Below, in pieces: positions 8,655 to 17,030 of a stretch of DNA of 64,000 nucleotides (position 1 is its first letter; each line of letters begins with the position of its first letter). The stretch lies in contig NZ_CABUIW010000003.1 of the NCBI RefSeq assembly GCF_902491705.1, forward strand, positions 23,578 to 87,577. The letters are read 5' to 3'. This stretch comes from an uncultured Lactobacillus sp. Lineage in GTDB: Bacteria; Bacillota; Bacilli; Lactobacillales; Lactobacillaceae. The notes under the pieces are model-generated. The model worked only from the letters and a program-made list of their open reading frames with translations. It was not told the DNA's origin and made no database searches. The position numbers and the translations under genes are program-made.

Positions 8655-9623
8655 TTGTCATTAAAGAAGAGATTTATTACAAAATTAGCACTTGTTGCTG
8701 CATTATCAACTACTTCAGTTGCTGCAGTTAACACCATGAATGCGCCAAAGGCTGTTAAAGCTTCAACTACTTCAGTTGCTGCACGTTCACTTGGTATTGA
8801 TGTTGCTAGTTACCAAAGCGCTGATTTGTCAGCACACGCAAGATCAGGTGCTAAGTTTGCCGTAGTTAAGGTAAGTGAAGGTACCAGCTACAGAAACCCA
8901 AAGGCAAGCAGCCAAATTGCTAGTGCACGTGCACAAAACATGATGCCTATGGGTTACCACTTCGCTACTTTCAGTGCTAACAGCGCTGCCGCTAAGCGCG
9001 AAGCTAACTACGCTATCGCTTCAGCTAAGGCTGTTGGTCTTGCACCAGGTTCATACCTTGCTTGTGACTACGAATCAGGCGACGGCAACAACATCAACAT
9101 GGGTAAAGGCGTTACTGCTAACGCAATCATTGCCTTCATGCAACAAGTTAAATCAGCTGGCTACAAGCCACTTTTGTACGCTAGTTCATCAGTTTTGAGA
9201 AACAACATTAATACTAACGCTGTTGTTAACCAATTCCCTAACTGTTTATGGGTTGCTTCATACGCAATCTCAGGTCGTATCGACAAGCCAAACTTCAGCT
9301 ACTTCCCATCAATGAAGGGCGTTTCAATTTGGCAATTCACTGATAACTGGCGTGGTCTTAACGTAGATGGTAACATCAATATTTTACCACTTACTTCATC
9401 AGGTAATGCCGTTTCACAGGCTCCTAAGAAGAGCACCACTAAGGCTCGTGTATTAAAGCACACAGCTCACGTTTACGATAAGAATGGTAACCGTAAGGCA
9501 AACCGTAAATCTTTAAAGAAGAACACTACTGTTACTACTTACGGCAAGAAGAAGACCATCAACGGTGTTAAGTACTACCGTATTGGTAAGAATGCTTACG
9601 TTAAGGCAGCTAACCTCTACTAA
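8655..9623 (+). CDS. GH25 muramidase (lysozyme M1-type) with SLAP cell-wall domain
   Basis: A 322-residue secreted cell-wall hydrolase. A signal peptide occupies roughly residues 1-36 (MSLKKRFITKLAL, cleavage after VKA). The GH25 domain runs from LGIDVASYQ to about residue 245, with the strand-end acidic pair CDYESGDG expected of the catalytic Asp/Glu. The last ~60 residues (KHTAHVYDKNGNRK, YRIGKNAYVKAANLY) form one S-layer-protein-A (SLAP) domain that holds proteins to the wall. GH25 enzymes cut the MurNAc-GlcNAc bond. The TTG at 8655 is the start: GGGGGAA lies eight bases upstream and the signal peptide begins at once. AT-rich DNA (8365-8654) precedes it. Confidence 0.95.
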   Translation: MSLKKRFITKLALVAALSTTSVAAVNTMNAPKAVKASTTSVAARSLGIDVASYQSADLSAHARSGAKFAVVKVSEGTSYRNPKASSQIASARAQNMMPMGYHFATFSANSAAAKREANYAIASAKAVGLAPGSYLACDYESGDGNNINMGKGVTANAIIAFMQQVKSAGYKPLLYASSSVLRNNINTNAVVNQFPNCLWVASYAISGRIDKPNFSYFPSMKGVSIWQFTDNWRGLNVDGNINILPLTSSGNAVSQAPKKSTTKARVLKHTAHVYDKNGNRKANRKSLKKNTTVTTYGKKKTINGVKYYRIGKNAYVKAANLY

Positions 9624-9644
9624 TAATTAATACCTATAAAAAAG

Positions 9645-9676
9645 ACACCAGGTAAGAAATTTACCTGGTGTTTTTT
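9645..9676. terminator. Bidirectional terminator
   Basis: An 11-bp perfect stem ACACCAGGTAA with GAAA loop, followed by T6 on the plus strand and T-rich on the minus strand, separates the convergent muramidase and DUF975 genes. Confidence 0.9.
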
Positions 9677-9686
9677 GCGCTCAATT

Positions 9687-10367
9687 TTATTTCAAGAATC
9701 TGTCGCCAGCTAATTTGCGATAGAAGTTAGCCTTAGCAGTTTGGTAATATGGGATAACCCATAATAAACCGATACCGGCAGGAATACTACCTAAGATGAA
9801 CCAACCAATGAAGCTTAAATCAAAGATGAACAAATCCATCTTATGGCCATTCATTAGTTCCTTGCTGGCATTAATACCATCTGTAGCACCAACTGACTTG
9901 CCGCTAGCTACCATATCGTTAACGATGTATGACGTCATTGAGTATGAGTAGCTCTTAACGATTCCTGGAATGATCAACAACAAAGTCCACAAGAATGTGA
10001 AAATACTGGTCATTACGAAGTTGATGCATTCTGGGCCAAAACGATTACCAGTGAAAACTGAAAAAGCAGCAGTATAAGGCTTTTCTTCAGTTGTATCTTC
10101 ATTATCTATTAAGTGTAAAAATGAAAGTCCCACACTTATTGCGATGAAATCAGCAACCCAACCTAAGATGCCACCTAATGGACTAATCAATTGAAAAAAT
10201 ACGTTGTTTCCGCTGTAGTCAATATACATGCCGTCGACCTTGTGACCAGCTGCAGACAAAATCCATACAACTAATTCATTAATCAAAACGATAATAACTG
10301 CCCAAGTCCAGTTACCACGAAGAGTAGCTTTGGCATTATCCTTTAATTCTTTTCGTGTAGTAGTCAT
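9687..10367 (-). CDS. DUF975 family integral membrane protein
   Basis: A 226-residue membrane protein beginning TTRKELKDNAKATLRGNW, the conserved N-terminal signature of DUF975, followed by several membrane helices. The family is widespread in Firmicutes with no assigned function; many members have a large loop with conserved ER/NG positions. The start at 10367 has a GGAG site; a longer frame reaching 10406 lacks one. A candidate structured RNA with its own terminator lies 70-190 bp upstream on the same strand, so riboregulation of this gene is possible but unproven. Confidence 0.75.
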   Translation of the reverse strand: MTTTRKELKDNAKATLRGNWTWAVIIVLINELVVWILSAAGHKVDGMYIDYSGNNVFFQLISPLGGILGWVADFIAISVGLSFLHLIDNEDTTEEKPYTAAFSVFTGNRFGPECINFVMTSIFTFLWTLLLIIPGIVKSYSYSMTSYIVNDMVASGKSVGATDGINASKELMNGHKMDLFIFDLSFIGWFILGSIPAGIGLLWVIPYYQTAKANFYRKLAGDRFLK

Positions 10368-10436
10368 TATTTTTCTCTCCACCTTTTTATAAAAACTCTT
10401 ATTCAAGTATATACGATTATTAATAAAAAGAGCATC

Positions 10437-10560
10437 AAAAAAAGCCTAATTCCACCAACAACGGAACTAGGCTCACACAGTGTTGACCGCCACCTCTGAC
10501 CACATATAGAAGATAACATTTTCGCTACCGGAGAAAATGACTACTACCAGTGGCGGTACA
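10437..10560 (-). ncRNA. Candidate structured small RNA (or leader element) with promoter and terminator
   Basis: The minus strand shows an intact transcription unit without a coding frame. The promoter TTGTTT (10589-10594)-17 bp-TAAAAT (10566-10571) has an extended TGC. The predicted start near 10560 is followed at once by ACCGCCAC (10550-10557), which pairs with GTGGCGGT (10486-10493). Inside is a hairpin CATTTTC/GAAAATG (10533-10539 with 10517-10523). It ends in a terminator, AGCCTAGTTCC (10463-10473) with GGAATTAGGCT (10443-10453) and T7. It does not match T-box, purine, preQ1, SRP or 6S signatures that I know. It may be a stand-alone sRNA or a terminating leader of the DUF975 gene. Confidence 0.45.
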
Positions 10561-10618
10561 TGAAGATTTTAGCATTCAAAAAAATAAAAAACAAGCGATA
10601 TGGCAATAACAAAATTAT

Positions 10619-11053
10619 TTAAATTATTGTGCATACTCCAGATATCAAAGCAGCCGCCATAATTACATATGTAGCAATCAATTGCCAAGAACTATTTGCT
10701 GGTTTATTTTTCTGCTTTCTCATTTTTTCAGCTCTAAGCCAGCTGGCAATTGCTGCAATCCAGAACAAGATGCTGCCAATGATTGATATTATGCGGCCAG
10801 TACTACCCATATTACTTAGATCACCAAATAAATTAATGATTGGAACAATAATAAAGACTGCACCAATAAAAACTCCGCTCCACATAGCAAGTGGTGCTGT
10901 TGCTGGTTGATATTTTAATTTCTTAATATCTTGTGAGTATCTATAAGTCAAATATAATTCCAATATCCCTAAGCCAACAAAAACTACAGCAATAATTATA
11001 TCTTCCATTTTCTTTGCACTTTCTATTTTTGTAACCTCTTTCATTCCCCCCAT
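10619..11053 (-). CDS. Small membrane protein, function unknown
   Basis: A protein of up to 144 residues with four hydrophobic segments (IIIAVVFVGLGILELYL, LAMWSGVFIGAVFIIV, IISIIGSILFWIAAI, LIATYVIMAAALISG) and no recognised domain. The start is uncertain: the first ATG (11053) directly follows a TATAAT, ATG 11044 follows a GGGGGGA run, and ATG 11008 begins immediately before the first helix. It lies upstream of the candidate RNA and downstream of the lanthipeptide transporter terminator, so it is probably its own unit. Confidence 0.55.
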   Translation of the reverse strand: MGGMKEVTKIESAKKMEDIIIAVVFVGLGILELYLTYRYSQDIKKLKYQPATAPLAMWSGVFIGAVFIIVPIINLFGDLSNMGSTGRIISIIGSILFWIAAIASWLRAEKMRKQKNKPANSSWQLIATYVIMAAALISGVCTII

Positions 11054-11101
11054 TATAGTCTTTTTTGGCCTTAGTGATATATATAACTATAATTTTTTAC
11101 T

Positions 11102-11152
11102 AAAAAAAGCCTGACCCCGAATCGAATCGGAATCGGAATCAGACCTCTTTTT
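11102..11152. repeat. Left direct repeat / terminator flanking lanthipeptide cassette
   Basis: A hairpin with arms GCCTGACCCCGA and TCGGAATCAGACC and T/A-rich flanks. It is nearly identical, in the same orientation, to 17031-17077. This copy carries an extra tandem hexamer AATCGG. It terminates the exporter operon ending at 11180. Confidence 0.85.
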
Positions 11153-11179
11153 ATTGATACTGCAAACCTTGCACGTCAG

Positions 11180-12757
11180 CTAGTTCAAATGAATTTCTTT
11201 ATCAAACATGCCACGCATTTTTTCATTAAAATTGTGTGCAATGAAAATAATAGTAGCTTTACTTTTTACCAATTTTTCCAAAATATCAATTGTACTCTTC
11301 TGATCAATTGCGCTAGTTCCTTCATCAATGAGCATAATATCACTATCATGAATTTTAGCACGGGCTAAAACTATCTTTTGTCTTTGACCGCCAGAAACAT
11401 TAAGATGATCCAAATTAATTTTTTCTTCTAGCCCTTTATCAAATTTCTTAATGTCCTCACCTAAACTTATATCTTGGACAGTTTGCTCTACTCTATTTCG
11501 TAGTCCATCGTCAAACATAGTAATATTATCAGAAATAGTAGCAGGGAAAAGCCTTGGCGTTTGCGCAATATAACCTATTTTAGATAAATTAGGAGTAATT
11601 TCTTTTTGATTCTTATCAAAGTACAAAATCTTACCAGTTGTAGGTTTTAATTCACCTAAAATCAACTTAAAGAGAGTGGACTTACCTGTGCCTGAATCAC
11701 CTATTAAAAGTGCCTTTTCTCCTGTTTTAACAGAAAAATCAGGGAAAGAAATTTTCTCACCATTTGAAAAGGCAATGCTTAGATCTTTACTACTAATAGC
11801 TGTTGCTAAACCTAAATTATCTTCTTCTTTCTTAGGGATCACTTTACTATCATTTTTAATCTTTTCGTTAAGAGGCTCAGTTGATTTCATTTGTCCTCTG
11901 TTATTGCCTAAATATTGTAATCCTGTTGCCATGTAGAACTGCAAATTACCAACTGTGGTAATTGTCCCAAAAACTACTAATTTATTAGCAATTAATACAG
12001 CAGTAAAAGCAAAAAGAGCAAGCATTAGCAAACTAGAAATCACGCCATTCATTACGGCTAATTCTTGATTAATTTTAGTTTGCTGAACTTTAGCATTCTG
12101 AACTTTCTTTGCAGCTTCATTCATCACTTTAAATAAGTGACCACCAGCCATATATCTTTGTAAAGTATTCAGTCCACTTAGCCATTTTTCGGCAACATCC
12201 AAGTATTTCTTATTTGAATTTGAAATATTTGAAAATGCTGCTTGAATTGGTCTTTCAATTAATTGAGGTAAATAAATAGAAATACCTACTAGGACCACAG
12301 TTACTAATAATAGACTCCAATGTATCAACAACAGAACAATAATTGCAAATAAGATGTAACAACTCATTTGAATACTACTAAAGAATTTCTTTAGGTAGTT
12401 CTCATTAGTATTTTTCAAATCAGTAGTTAACCTATTTTGCATCCCAGATACAGTGTGATTTTGATTATCAAAATAGTAATGCTTAATAGTGTTAGCCCGA
12501 ACCTGGTGATTATATCTTTGAATTTGCTTAGTTGCTAAATAACTACTACTTGACTGACTAATGCCACTAATTAATAGAAGAATAAATTCTCCTAAAGTTA
12601 GCCAAAGCCATAGAGCTAAATTTTTATTAGCCAGAGCCGTTACCTCATACATCAATAAATAAGATTGTCCAATAGCTGTTAAGGGAATTAGAACATTAAA
12701 AATTATCGTTAAGATAAAACCAAAAGGATTGATTTTATATAATTCCTTAATTGTCAT
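11180..12757 (-). CDS. Half-ABC exporter, lanthipeptide cassette (second gene)
   Basis: A 525-residue fused exporter subunit: an N-terminal membrane domain of six helices (about residues 1-285) and a C-terminal nucleotide-binding domain with Walker A GDSGTGKST, signature VSGGQRQKIVLARA and Walker B DIMLIDEGTSAID. There is no C39 peptidase domain at the N-terminus, so it does not itself cut double-glycine leaders. The start ATG shares an ATGA overlap with the stop of the preceding half-transporter, implying stoichiometric co-translation and a heterodimer. Cassette context suggests export of the modified peptide made with 14725-17019, or self-immunity; that is inference. Confidence 0.85.
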   Translation of the reverse strand: MTIKELYKINPFGFILTIIFNVLIPLTAIGQSYLLMYEVTALANKNLALWLWLTLGEFILLLISGISQSSSSYLATKQIQRYNHQVRANTIKHYYFDNQNHTVSGMQNRLTTDLKNTNENYLKKFFSSIQMSCYILFAIIVLLLIHWSLLLVTVVLVGISIYLPQLIERPIQAAFSNISNSNKKYLDVAEKWLSGLNTLQRYMAGGHLFKVMNEAAKKVQNAKVQQTKINQELAVMNGVISSLLMLALFAFTAVLIANKLVVFGTITTVGNLQFYMATGLQYLGNNRGQMKSTEPLNEKIKNDSKVIPKKEEDNLGLATAISSKDLSIAFSNGEKISFPDFSVKTGEKALLIGDSGTGKSTLFKLILGELKPTTGKILYFDKNQKEITPNLSKIGYIAQTPRLFPATISDNITMFDDGLRNRVEQTVQDISLGEDIKKFDKGLEEKINLDHLNVSGGQRQKIVLARAKIHDSDIMLIDEGTSAIDQKSTIDILEKLVKSKATIIFIAHNFNEKMRGMFDKEIHLN

Positions 12758-14346
12758 TGTTCTTTTCCCCCTTTTCTCAAGTGAATTTCACGATCAAACA
12801 TTGCACGTAAACTTGGATCAAAATTATGTGCAATCAAAATTAAAGTAATATCTGATTTTAAAAGCTCATCTAAAATTTTCTTAGTAGCTTTACTATCAAT
12901 TGCACTTGTAGCTTCATCCATTAAAACAAATTGACTCTTGTGAATTTGAGTTCTTGCCAAAACAATCTTTTGTTTTTGACCACCTGATAAATTATCATTA
13001 TCCAAATCGACTACAGTGTCCAAACCATCAGCGAATTTAAGTACATCATTGTTTAATTGAACTTTTTCAACGAAATTCTTAACTTTATTATTTAAAGTTG
13101 AGTCAAACATAGTGATATTGTTCTTAATCGTATCTGGAAAAAGAGTTGAATCTTGAGCAATATAGCCTATTTTACTTAGGTCTGGATTAATTTCTTTACC
13201 AGCCGAATCCCTAAAAATTACAGCTCCAGAGTTTGGCTTCAATTGTCCTAAAACCAACTTAAAGAGAGTTGATTTACCTGCCCCACTATCTCCTGTTAGT
13301 AAGACTTTTTCTCCATGCTTAACTTTGATGTCAGGATATTGAATCAATTCACCGTGTTCATATTTGACTGATGCATCTTTGACTTCTAATTCTGCTAAGT
13401 CATCATCAAGCTTTGCAGTATTTTTAACTACGTCTTTTTCTAAATCTTTAGTTTCTTGGTTAATTGATTTAATTGAATTAAATTGAGTTATTGATTGTTC
13501 ATAAACCCAAATAGCGTTAAAAATTTGACTAACGAAATCCCCTACTACTAGAGCAGCACCTATTGTTATTTTTCCTTGGAAGAACAAAACGCCTGCCCAT
13601 AATGAAATGGAAATTTGAGACAATGTATTGGCAAGATTACTAATAAAAAATGAGAGTGAATTAATTTTCGCACTATGAATGTTACTATCTTCAAAATTCT
13701 TATCAGCTTTATTCATAGTTTTAAAAAGTGAAGTAAAAGAATTGTATCGTCTCAATTCTTGAATTCCACCTAGCCAATAATTAATCGTCTTCAATAATTT
13801 GCTATTTTCAATGGAAATTTCTTCATTAGCCTTATCAGTGGCTTTTTCCATAATTCGTGGAGTAAGCAGATTAATCACTGCTAAGATGACTGTCAAGATT
13901 ACTAAAGTCCAGTTTAATTGAAACAAGATACCAATAGTAAAAATTAAAGTAAGACTATTACTGATAATAGTCAGGATTGGAGTAGCATAATTATCTGTTA
14001 AGATATCAAAATTATTTCCTAGTTCATTTTGCATTTCATCCAAGGTTTGATCATTCTGATTATAGAAATGAGCTACAATTTTTTGTCTAATAATTCCAAT
14101 GTAATTCTGAACTTGACGTGAATACATTGTTTGAGTAGCAGAATCTAAAACAACACTAATAATGCCTGCTGAGATCATTATTACAAAGAAAATCAACGAT
14201 GACTTCAAATTGCCTTTTACCAAATAATCTGTTGCTGGCTTAAACAAATAACTAGCTGCAGTATTCAATGCTGCTACCAAAATTAATAGTATAAAGGTTA
14301 GTAATGCCCTCCCTTTATTACTTTTAATTAACCCACTTAGTGTCAT
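12754..14346 (-). CDS. Half-ABC exporter, lanthipeptide cassette (first gene)
   Basis: A 530-residue exporter subunit with six N-terminal membrane helices and an ATPase domain: Walker A GDSGAGKST, signature LSGGQKQKIVLART and Walker B FVLMDEATSAID. The start at 14346 is set by a very strong GGGGGAGG site; a longer frame to 14388 would run into the precursor terminator. No C39 protease domain is present. It lies directly downstream of the precursor gene, separated by a hairpin terminator that should let only part of transcription through, a usual design that keeps precursor mRNA in excess over transporter mRNA. It is translationally coupled to the next half-transporter. Confidence 0.85.
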   Translation of the reverse strand: MTLSGLIKSNKGRALLTFILLILVAALNTAASYLFKPATDYLVKGNLKSSLIFFVIMISAGIISVVLDSATQTMYSRQVQNYIGIIRQKIVAHFYNQNDQTLDEMQNELGNNFDILTDNYATPILTIISNSLTLIFTIGILFQLNWTLVILTVILAVINLLTPRIMEKATDKANEEISIENSKLLKTINYWLGGIQELRRYNSFTSLFKTMNKADKNFEDSNIHSAKINSLSFFISNLANTLSQISISLWAGVLFFQGKITIGAALVVGDFVSQIFNAIWVYEQSITQFNSIKSINQETKDLEKDVVKNTAKLDDDLAELEVKDASVKYEHGELIQYPDIKVKHGEKVLLTGDSGAGKSTLFKLVLGQLKPNSGAVIFRDSAGKEINPDLSKIGYIAQDSTLFPDTIKNNITMFDSTLNNKVKNFVEKVQLNNDVLKFADGLDTVVDLDNDNLSGGQKQKIVLARTQIHKSQFVLMDEATSAIDSKATKKILDELLKSDITLILIAHNFDPSLRAMFDREIHLRKGGKEQ

Positions 14347-14387
14347 TCTTCTACCTCCCCCGCAAATATGAATCACACATATTTTCA

Positions 14388-14417
14388 TAAAAAAAATCGA
14401 AGTTTTTAACTTCGATT
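14388..14417 (-). terminator. Terminator/attenuator after precursor gene
   Basis: On the minus strand a 10-bp stem AATCGAAGTT/AACTTCGATT with a 3-base loop is followed by T8. It lies between the precursor stop and the exporter genes. Confidence 0.85.
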
Positions 14418-14426
14418 ATTTAAATA

Positions 14427-14522
14427 TTAATTGTTGATAGTGCACTTGTAACTGAACCAAGGTCCACCGTCTACAACATCTTCTACTTCAGCCATTTCTT
14501 GTAATTCGTTTAATTCTTCCAT
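14427..14522 (-). CDS. Class III lanthipeptide precursor peptide (31 aa)
   Basis: A 31-codon gene, too short for routine gene calling, begins at ATG 14522 with a perfect GGAGG seven bases upstream. The leader starts MEELNELQEM and contains the LxxLQ-type motif that class III lanthionine synthetases recognise. It is acidic (AEVEDVVD) and ends in Gly-Gly. The putative core PWFSYKCTINN has Ser24 and Cys27 spaced S-x2-C, suitable for one lanthionine ring, plus Thr28. It lacks the second Ser needed for a typical labionin. It has its own promoter and terminator and faces away from the LanKC gene. The modified product and leader cleavage site are inference. Confidence 0.8.
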   Translation of the reverse strand: MEELNELQEMAEVEDVVDGGPWFSYKCTINN

Positions 14523-14610
14523 GATAATACCTCCATAAAATAAAATATTTTTTTAGAAATATTAACTTGGTAGCTTAGATAGGTAAGTTGCTTAATTAAT
14601 ATTTGATTTT

Positions 14611-14638
14611 ATTATATGAGGATTTTATAATAAGTCAA
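14611..14638 (-). promoter_or_regulatory. Promoter of precursor gene
   Basis: TTGACT (14633-14638)-16 bp-TATAAT (14611-14616) on the minus strand is close to the vegetative consensus. It leaves a leader of about 85 nt before the precursor start. Confidence 0.7.
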
Positions 14639-14660
14639 CATTTTTTTCATAAAGAAATTA

Positions 14661-14689
14661 TTGATTTGTAATTTAAATTATAGTATTTT
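14661..14689 (+). promoter_or_regulatory. Likely promoter of lanKC
   Basis: TTGATT (14661-14666)-17 bp-TATTTT (14684-14689) lies upstream of the LanKC start and is much weaker than the divergent precursor promoter. Confidence 0.4.
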
Positions 14690-14724
14690 AAGTAAAAGTT
14701 CAGCTTATATAAGGAGGAAACAGT

Positions 14725-17019
14725 ATGACATTAGCTATGTTTAATGATATAAACTTATTAAATTTACAAAATGATGTTTTTCCTACAGATATATTGCCAG
14801 ATAACCCTATTTCATCTTCTTTATCTCATATTACTCGTGATGCAAAACATTATTATCTTCAATTTAATTTCTCTAATAAACAATTGCCTCATCAAGGTTT
14901 TAAAATACATGTTTCTTGTACTGAGCAAAACTTTCAAAATATATTGAATATGGTTTATCAATTTTGTATTCAACACAAAGTAACCTTCAAATATATCTCT
15001 AATTATAGAAATTTACTTACCAATCTCTCTGGTAAAAGTTCTATTTGGAGTAGTGGAAAGTTTATTACTATCTATCCTAAAGACGTTCATACTTTCAAAA
15101 AGATAATTGCTAAGCTTTATTCATTATTTGCTTTGCATGAAATACATGAAGGAATTGCAATCTTATCTGATAGACGTTTTAAGGATTCAAATGTTTTATT
15201 CTATCGCTATGGAGTAATTACAGGTCCAGATACAAATATTTACAAATTGAATTCCAAAGATGTTGAATATAAAGACTATGTCCATAGTAAATACAGATTA
15301 CCTGAAGGTCTGAAAGAACCCTTTCCTAACAACATAGATGACAAAAAGGAAAGTAAATTGCTATTTAAGACAATCATTCCTTTAAAAGCTGTGCATTCAC
15401 GGGCATCCGGTTCAACCTTTATAGCTATTGATAAAACAAATAATCAAAAATTTATTCTCAAAGACTCTAAACCTGGATTTTCAGAAGGAGGAATTAGTGC
15501 TATTGCTTCTTTAAAACAAGAAAAGCAAAATTTAAAGAAACTGGCAAAATTTAAATTTATTCCAAATTACATTACTTCTTTTAAAGAAGATGAAGATTTT
15601 CTGCTTTGTGAGCAAAAAATGAGTGGAGTAGATGTAGATGCATTTAGAGCGAGTGGAGATAAGAATTTTCTAAGTTCTACTAAAAGAAAAGAATTATTCA
15701 AACTTTACCAAAATACAATTATTAATTTAATATCTAACCTTCACGAGCTACATCAAAACAATATTTTCTTAGGTGATATTTCTAGTACAAATATATTAAT
15801 TGATGAAAATACTCAAAGCTCTAGTTTTATTGATATAAGTCAAAGCTTCAATGTATTAGAAAATAAAGGAAAGACACTTTCATCCTTTAGGACACCTGGA
15901 TTTTACAACCAAAATATATCTAACCTTCCTCCTCTTGAGCAGGATAATCAGCAATTAGGTTACCTGATAATTTCTATGTTTTGTCGAGCAAATATGTTTT
16001 TATTAGTAGATAAAACCGGTGAAATGACCTTTAACTTTTTTAAGGAATATGCTTCTATAAATAAAATCCCACGTCTTTTTGTAGAAACTGCAAATAAACT
16101 TATTAAGAATCCAAGTCTGAACTTATCGAAATTAATCGATAGCCTACAACATGGAAATGATACACCGTTTATTACCGAAAAAACTTTATCAACTCAACAT
16201 ATAAAAGATTTCGAGTCTAGCCTACAAAAGACAATATATTTATCTCAAATAAATAAAATACCTTTCAAAGAAATAGTGCCAGTGGAACTTTCTTCAAGTG
16301 ATGATTTTATTTTTGGCGATAAATTATTGGCATTAAGAATCAAAATCTTGCAAAATAAGGACGTAATCCTTCCTGATAAAGTAAAAAGTAAAGTATTTGC
16401 CTCAGTAAATCGTCTAAATTACTTGTTAACTAATGATACAAATAATACATTTATCAAAAAGTTAGATATTGCAAAGATATTTTCTTTACTTCTTTGTGCT
16501 ATTTCACAAGCAACTACTAATGACGAACCAGATATAAGTAAATTAATTGATAATATTAATAATTTATACCAGTATAAGTCACCTACGGAAGGGATCTTTT
16601 ACAGACCTAATTTACTTTCTAATCATTTATCACCATATTTATCTAATGGTTCAGCGGGTATGCTAGTAATCCTTCTTAGTTTTAAACGTAGATTTCACAA
16701 AAATATTTATGATGATCAAATACATGATATTATCAATACCCTAACTGAAAACTTTATGCCCCAAAATGCTTCATTAATGCGGGGATTAAGTGGAATAATA
16801 TTTTCGCTCTTACAATACGCAGATATTTGTCACGATAAGCAATATAACAATTTTATAAAAGAAAATATTGAAACATTGCCATATTACTCTTGTAAATGGA
16901 ACGATCAAACTTTGATTGTTAATCCTTCTTTTCGAAATTTAGATATTTGTTTCGAAGATGGAAACAAGGGGATTATCTATATCATTAATCTAGCTAAAAA
17001 ATTACATATTATAGAGTAG
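14725..17019 (+). CDS. lanKC: Class III lanthionine synthetase LanKC
   Basis: A 764-residue, three-domain RiPP enzyme. Residues ~70-210 form the lyase-like domain with hallmark segments SSGKFITIYP, EGIAILSDRRF, YRYG and RLPEGLKEPF. Residues ~215-400 form the Ser/Thr kinase-like domain: G-loop ASGSTF, Lys in FILK (~246), catalytic GDISSTNILI (~350-359) and metal-binding FIDIS. Residues ~530-764 form a LanC-like cyclase with GSAG, GLSG and DGNKGI but no Cys/His zinc ligands, the class III condition. LanKC phosphorylates Ser/Thr, eliminates phosphate and adds Cys. It is somewhat shorter than typical LanKCs of about 850-900 residues. The start has AAGGAGGAA. It is divergent from its precursor and exporter genes and AT-richer than its neighbours. 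Confidence 0.92.
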   Translation: MTLAMFNDINLLNLQNDVFPTDILPDNPISSSLSHITRDAKHYYLQFNFSNKQLPHQGFKIHVSCTEQNFQNILNMVYQFCIQHKVTFKYISNYRNLLTNLSGKSSIWSSGKFITIYPKDVHTFKKIIAKLYSLFALHEIHEGIAILSDRRFKDSNVLFYRYGVITGPDTNIYKLNSKDVEYKDYVHSKYRLPEGLKEPFPNNIDDKKESKLLFKTIIPLKAVHSRASGSTFIAIDKTNNQKFILKDSKPGFSEGGISAIASLKQEKQNLKKLAKFKFIPNYITSFKEDEDFLLCEQKMSGVDVDAFRASGDKNFLSSTKRKELFKLYQNTIINLISNLHELHQNNIFLGDISSTNILIDENTQSSSFIDISQSFNVLENKGKTLSSFRTPGFYNQNISNLPPLEQDNQQLGYLIISMFCRANMFLLVDKTGEMTFNFFKEYASINKIPRLFVETANKLIKNPSLNLSKLIDSLQHGNDTPFITEKTLSTQHIKDFESSLQKTIYLSQINKIPFKEIVPVELSSSDDFIFGDKLLALRIKILQNKDVILPDKVKSKVFASVNRLNYLLTNDTNNTFIKKLDIAKIFSLLLCAISQATTNDEPDISKLIDNINNLYQYKSPTEGIFYRPNLLSNHLSPYLSNGSAGMLVILLSFKRRFHKNIYDDQIHDIINTLTENFMPQNASLMRGLSGIIFSLLQYADICHDKQYNNFIKENIETLPYYSCKWNDQTLIVNPSFRNLDICFEDGNKGIIYIINLAKKLHIIE

Positions 17020-17030
17020 TATCCATACCA

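Noticed and set aside
10437..10560. T-box or SRP RNA
   Set aside because: The GAGGTGGCGGTC stretch only superficially resembles a T-box sequence. There is no adjacent tRNA synthetase or amino-acid gene, and the SRP core GGTCAGGTCCGG is missing.
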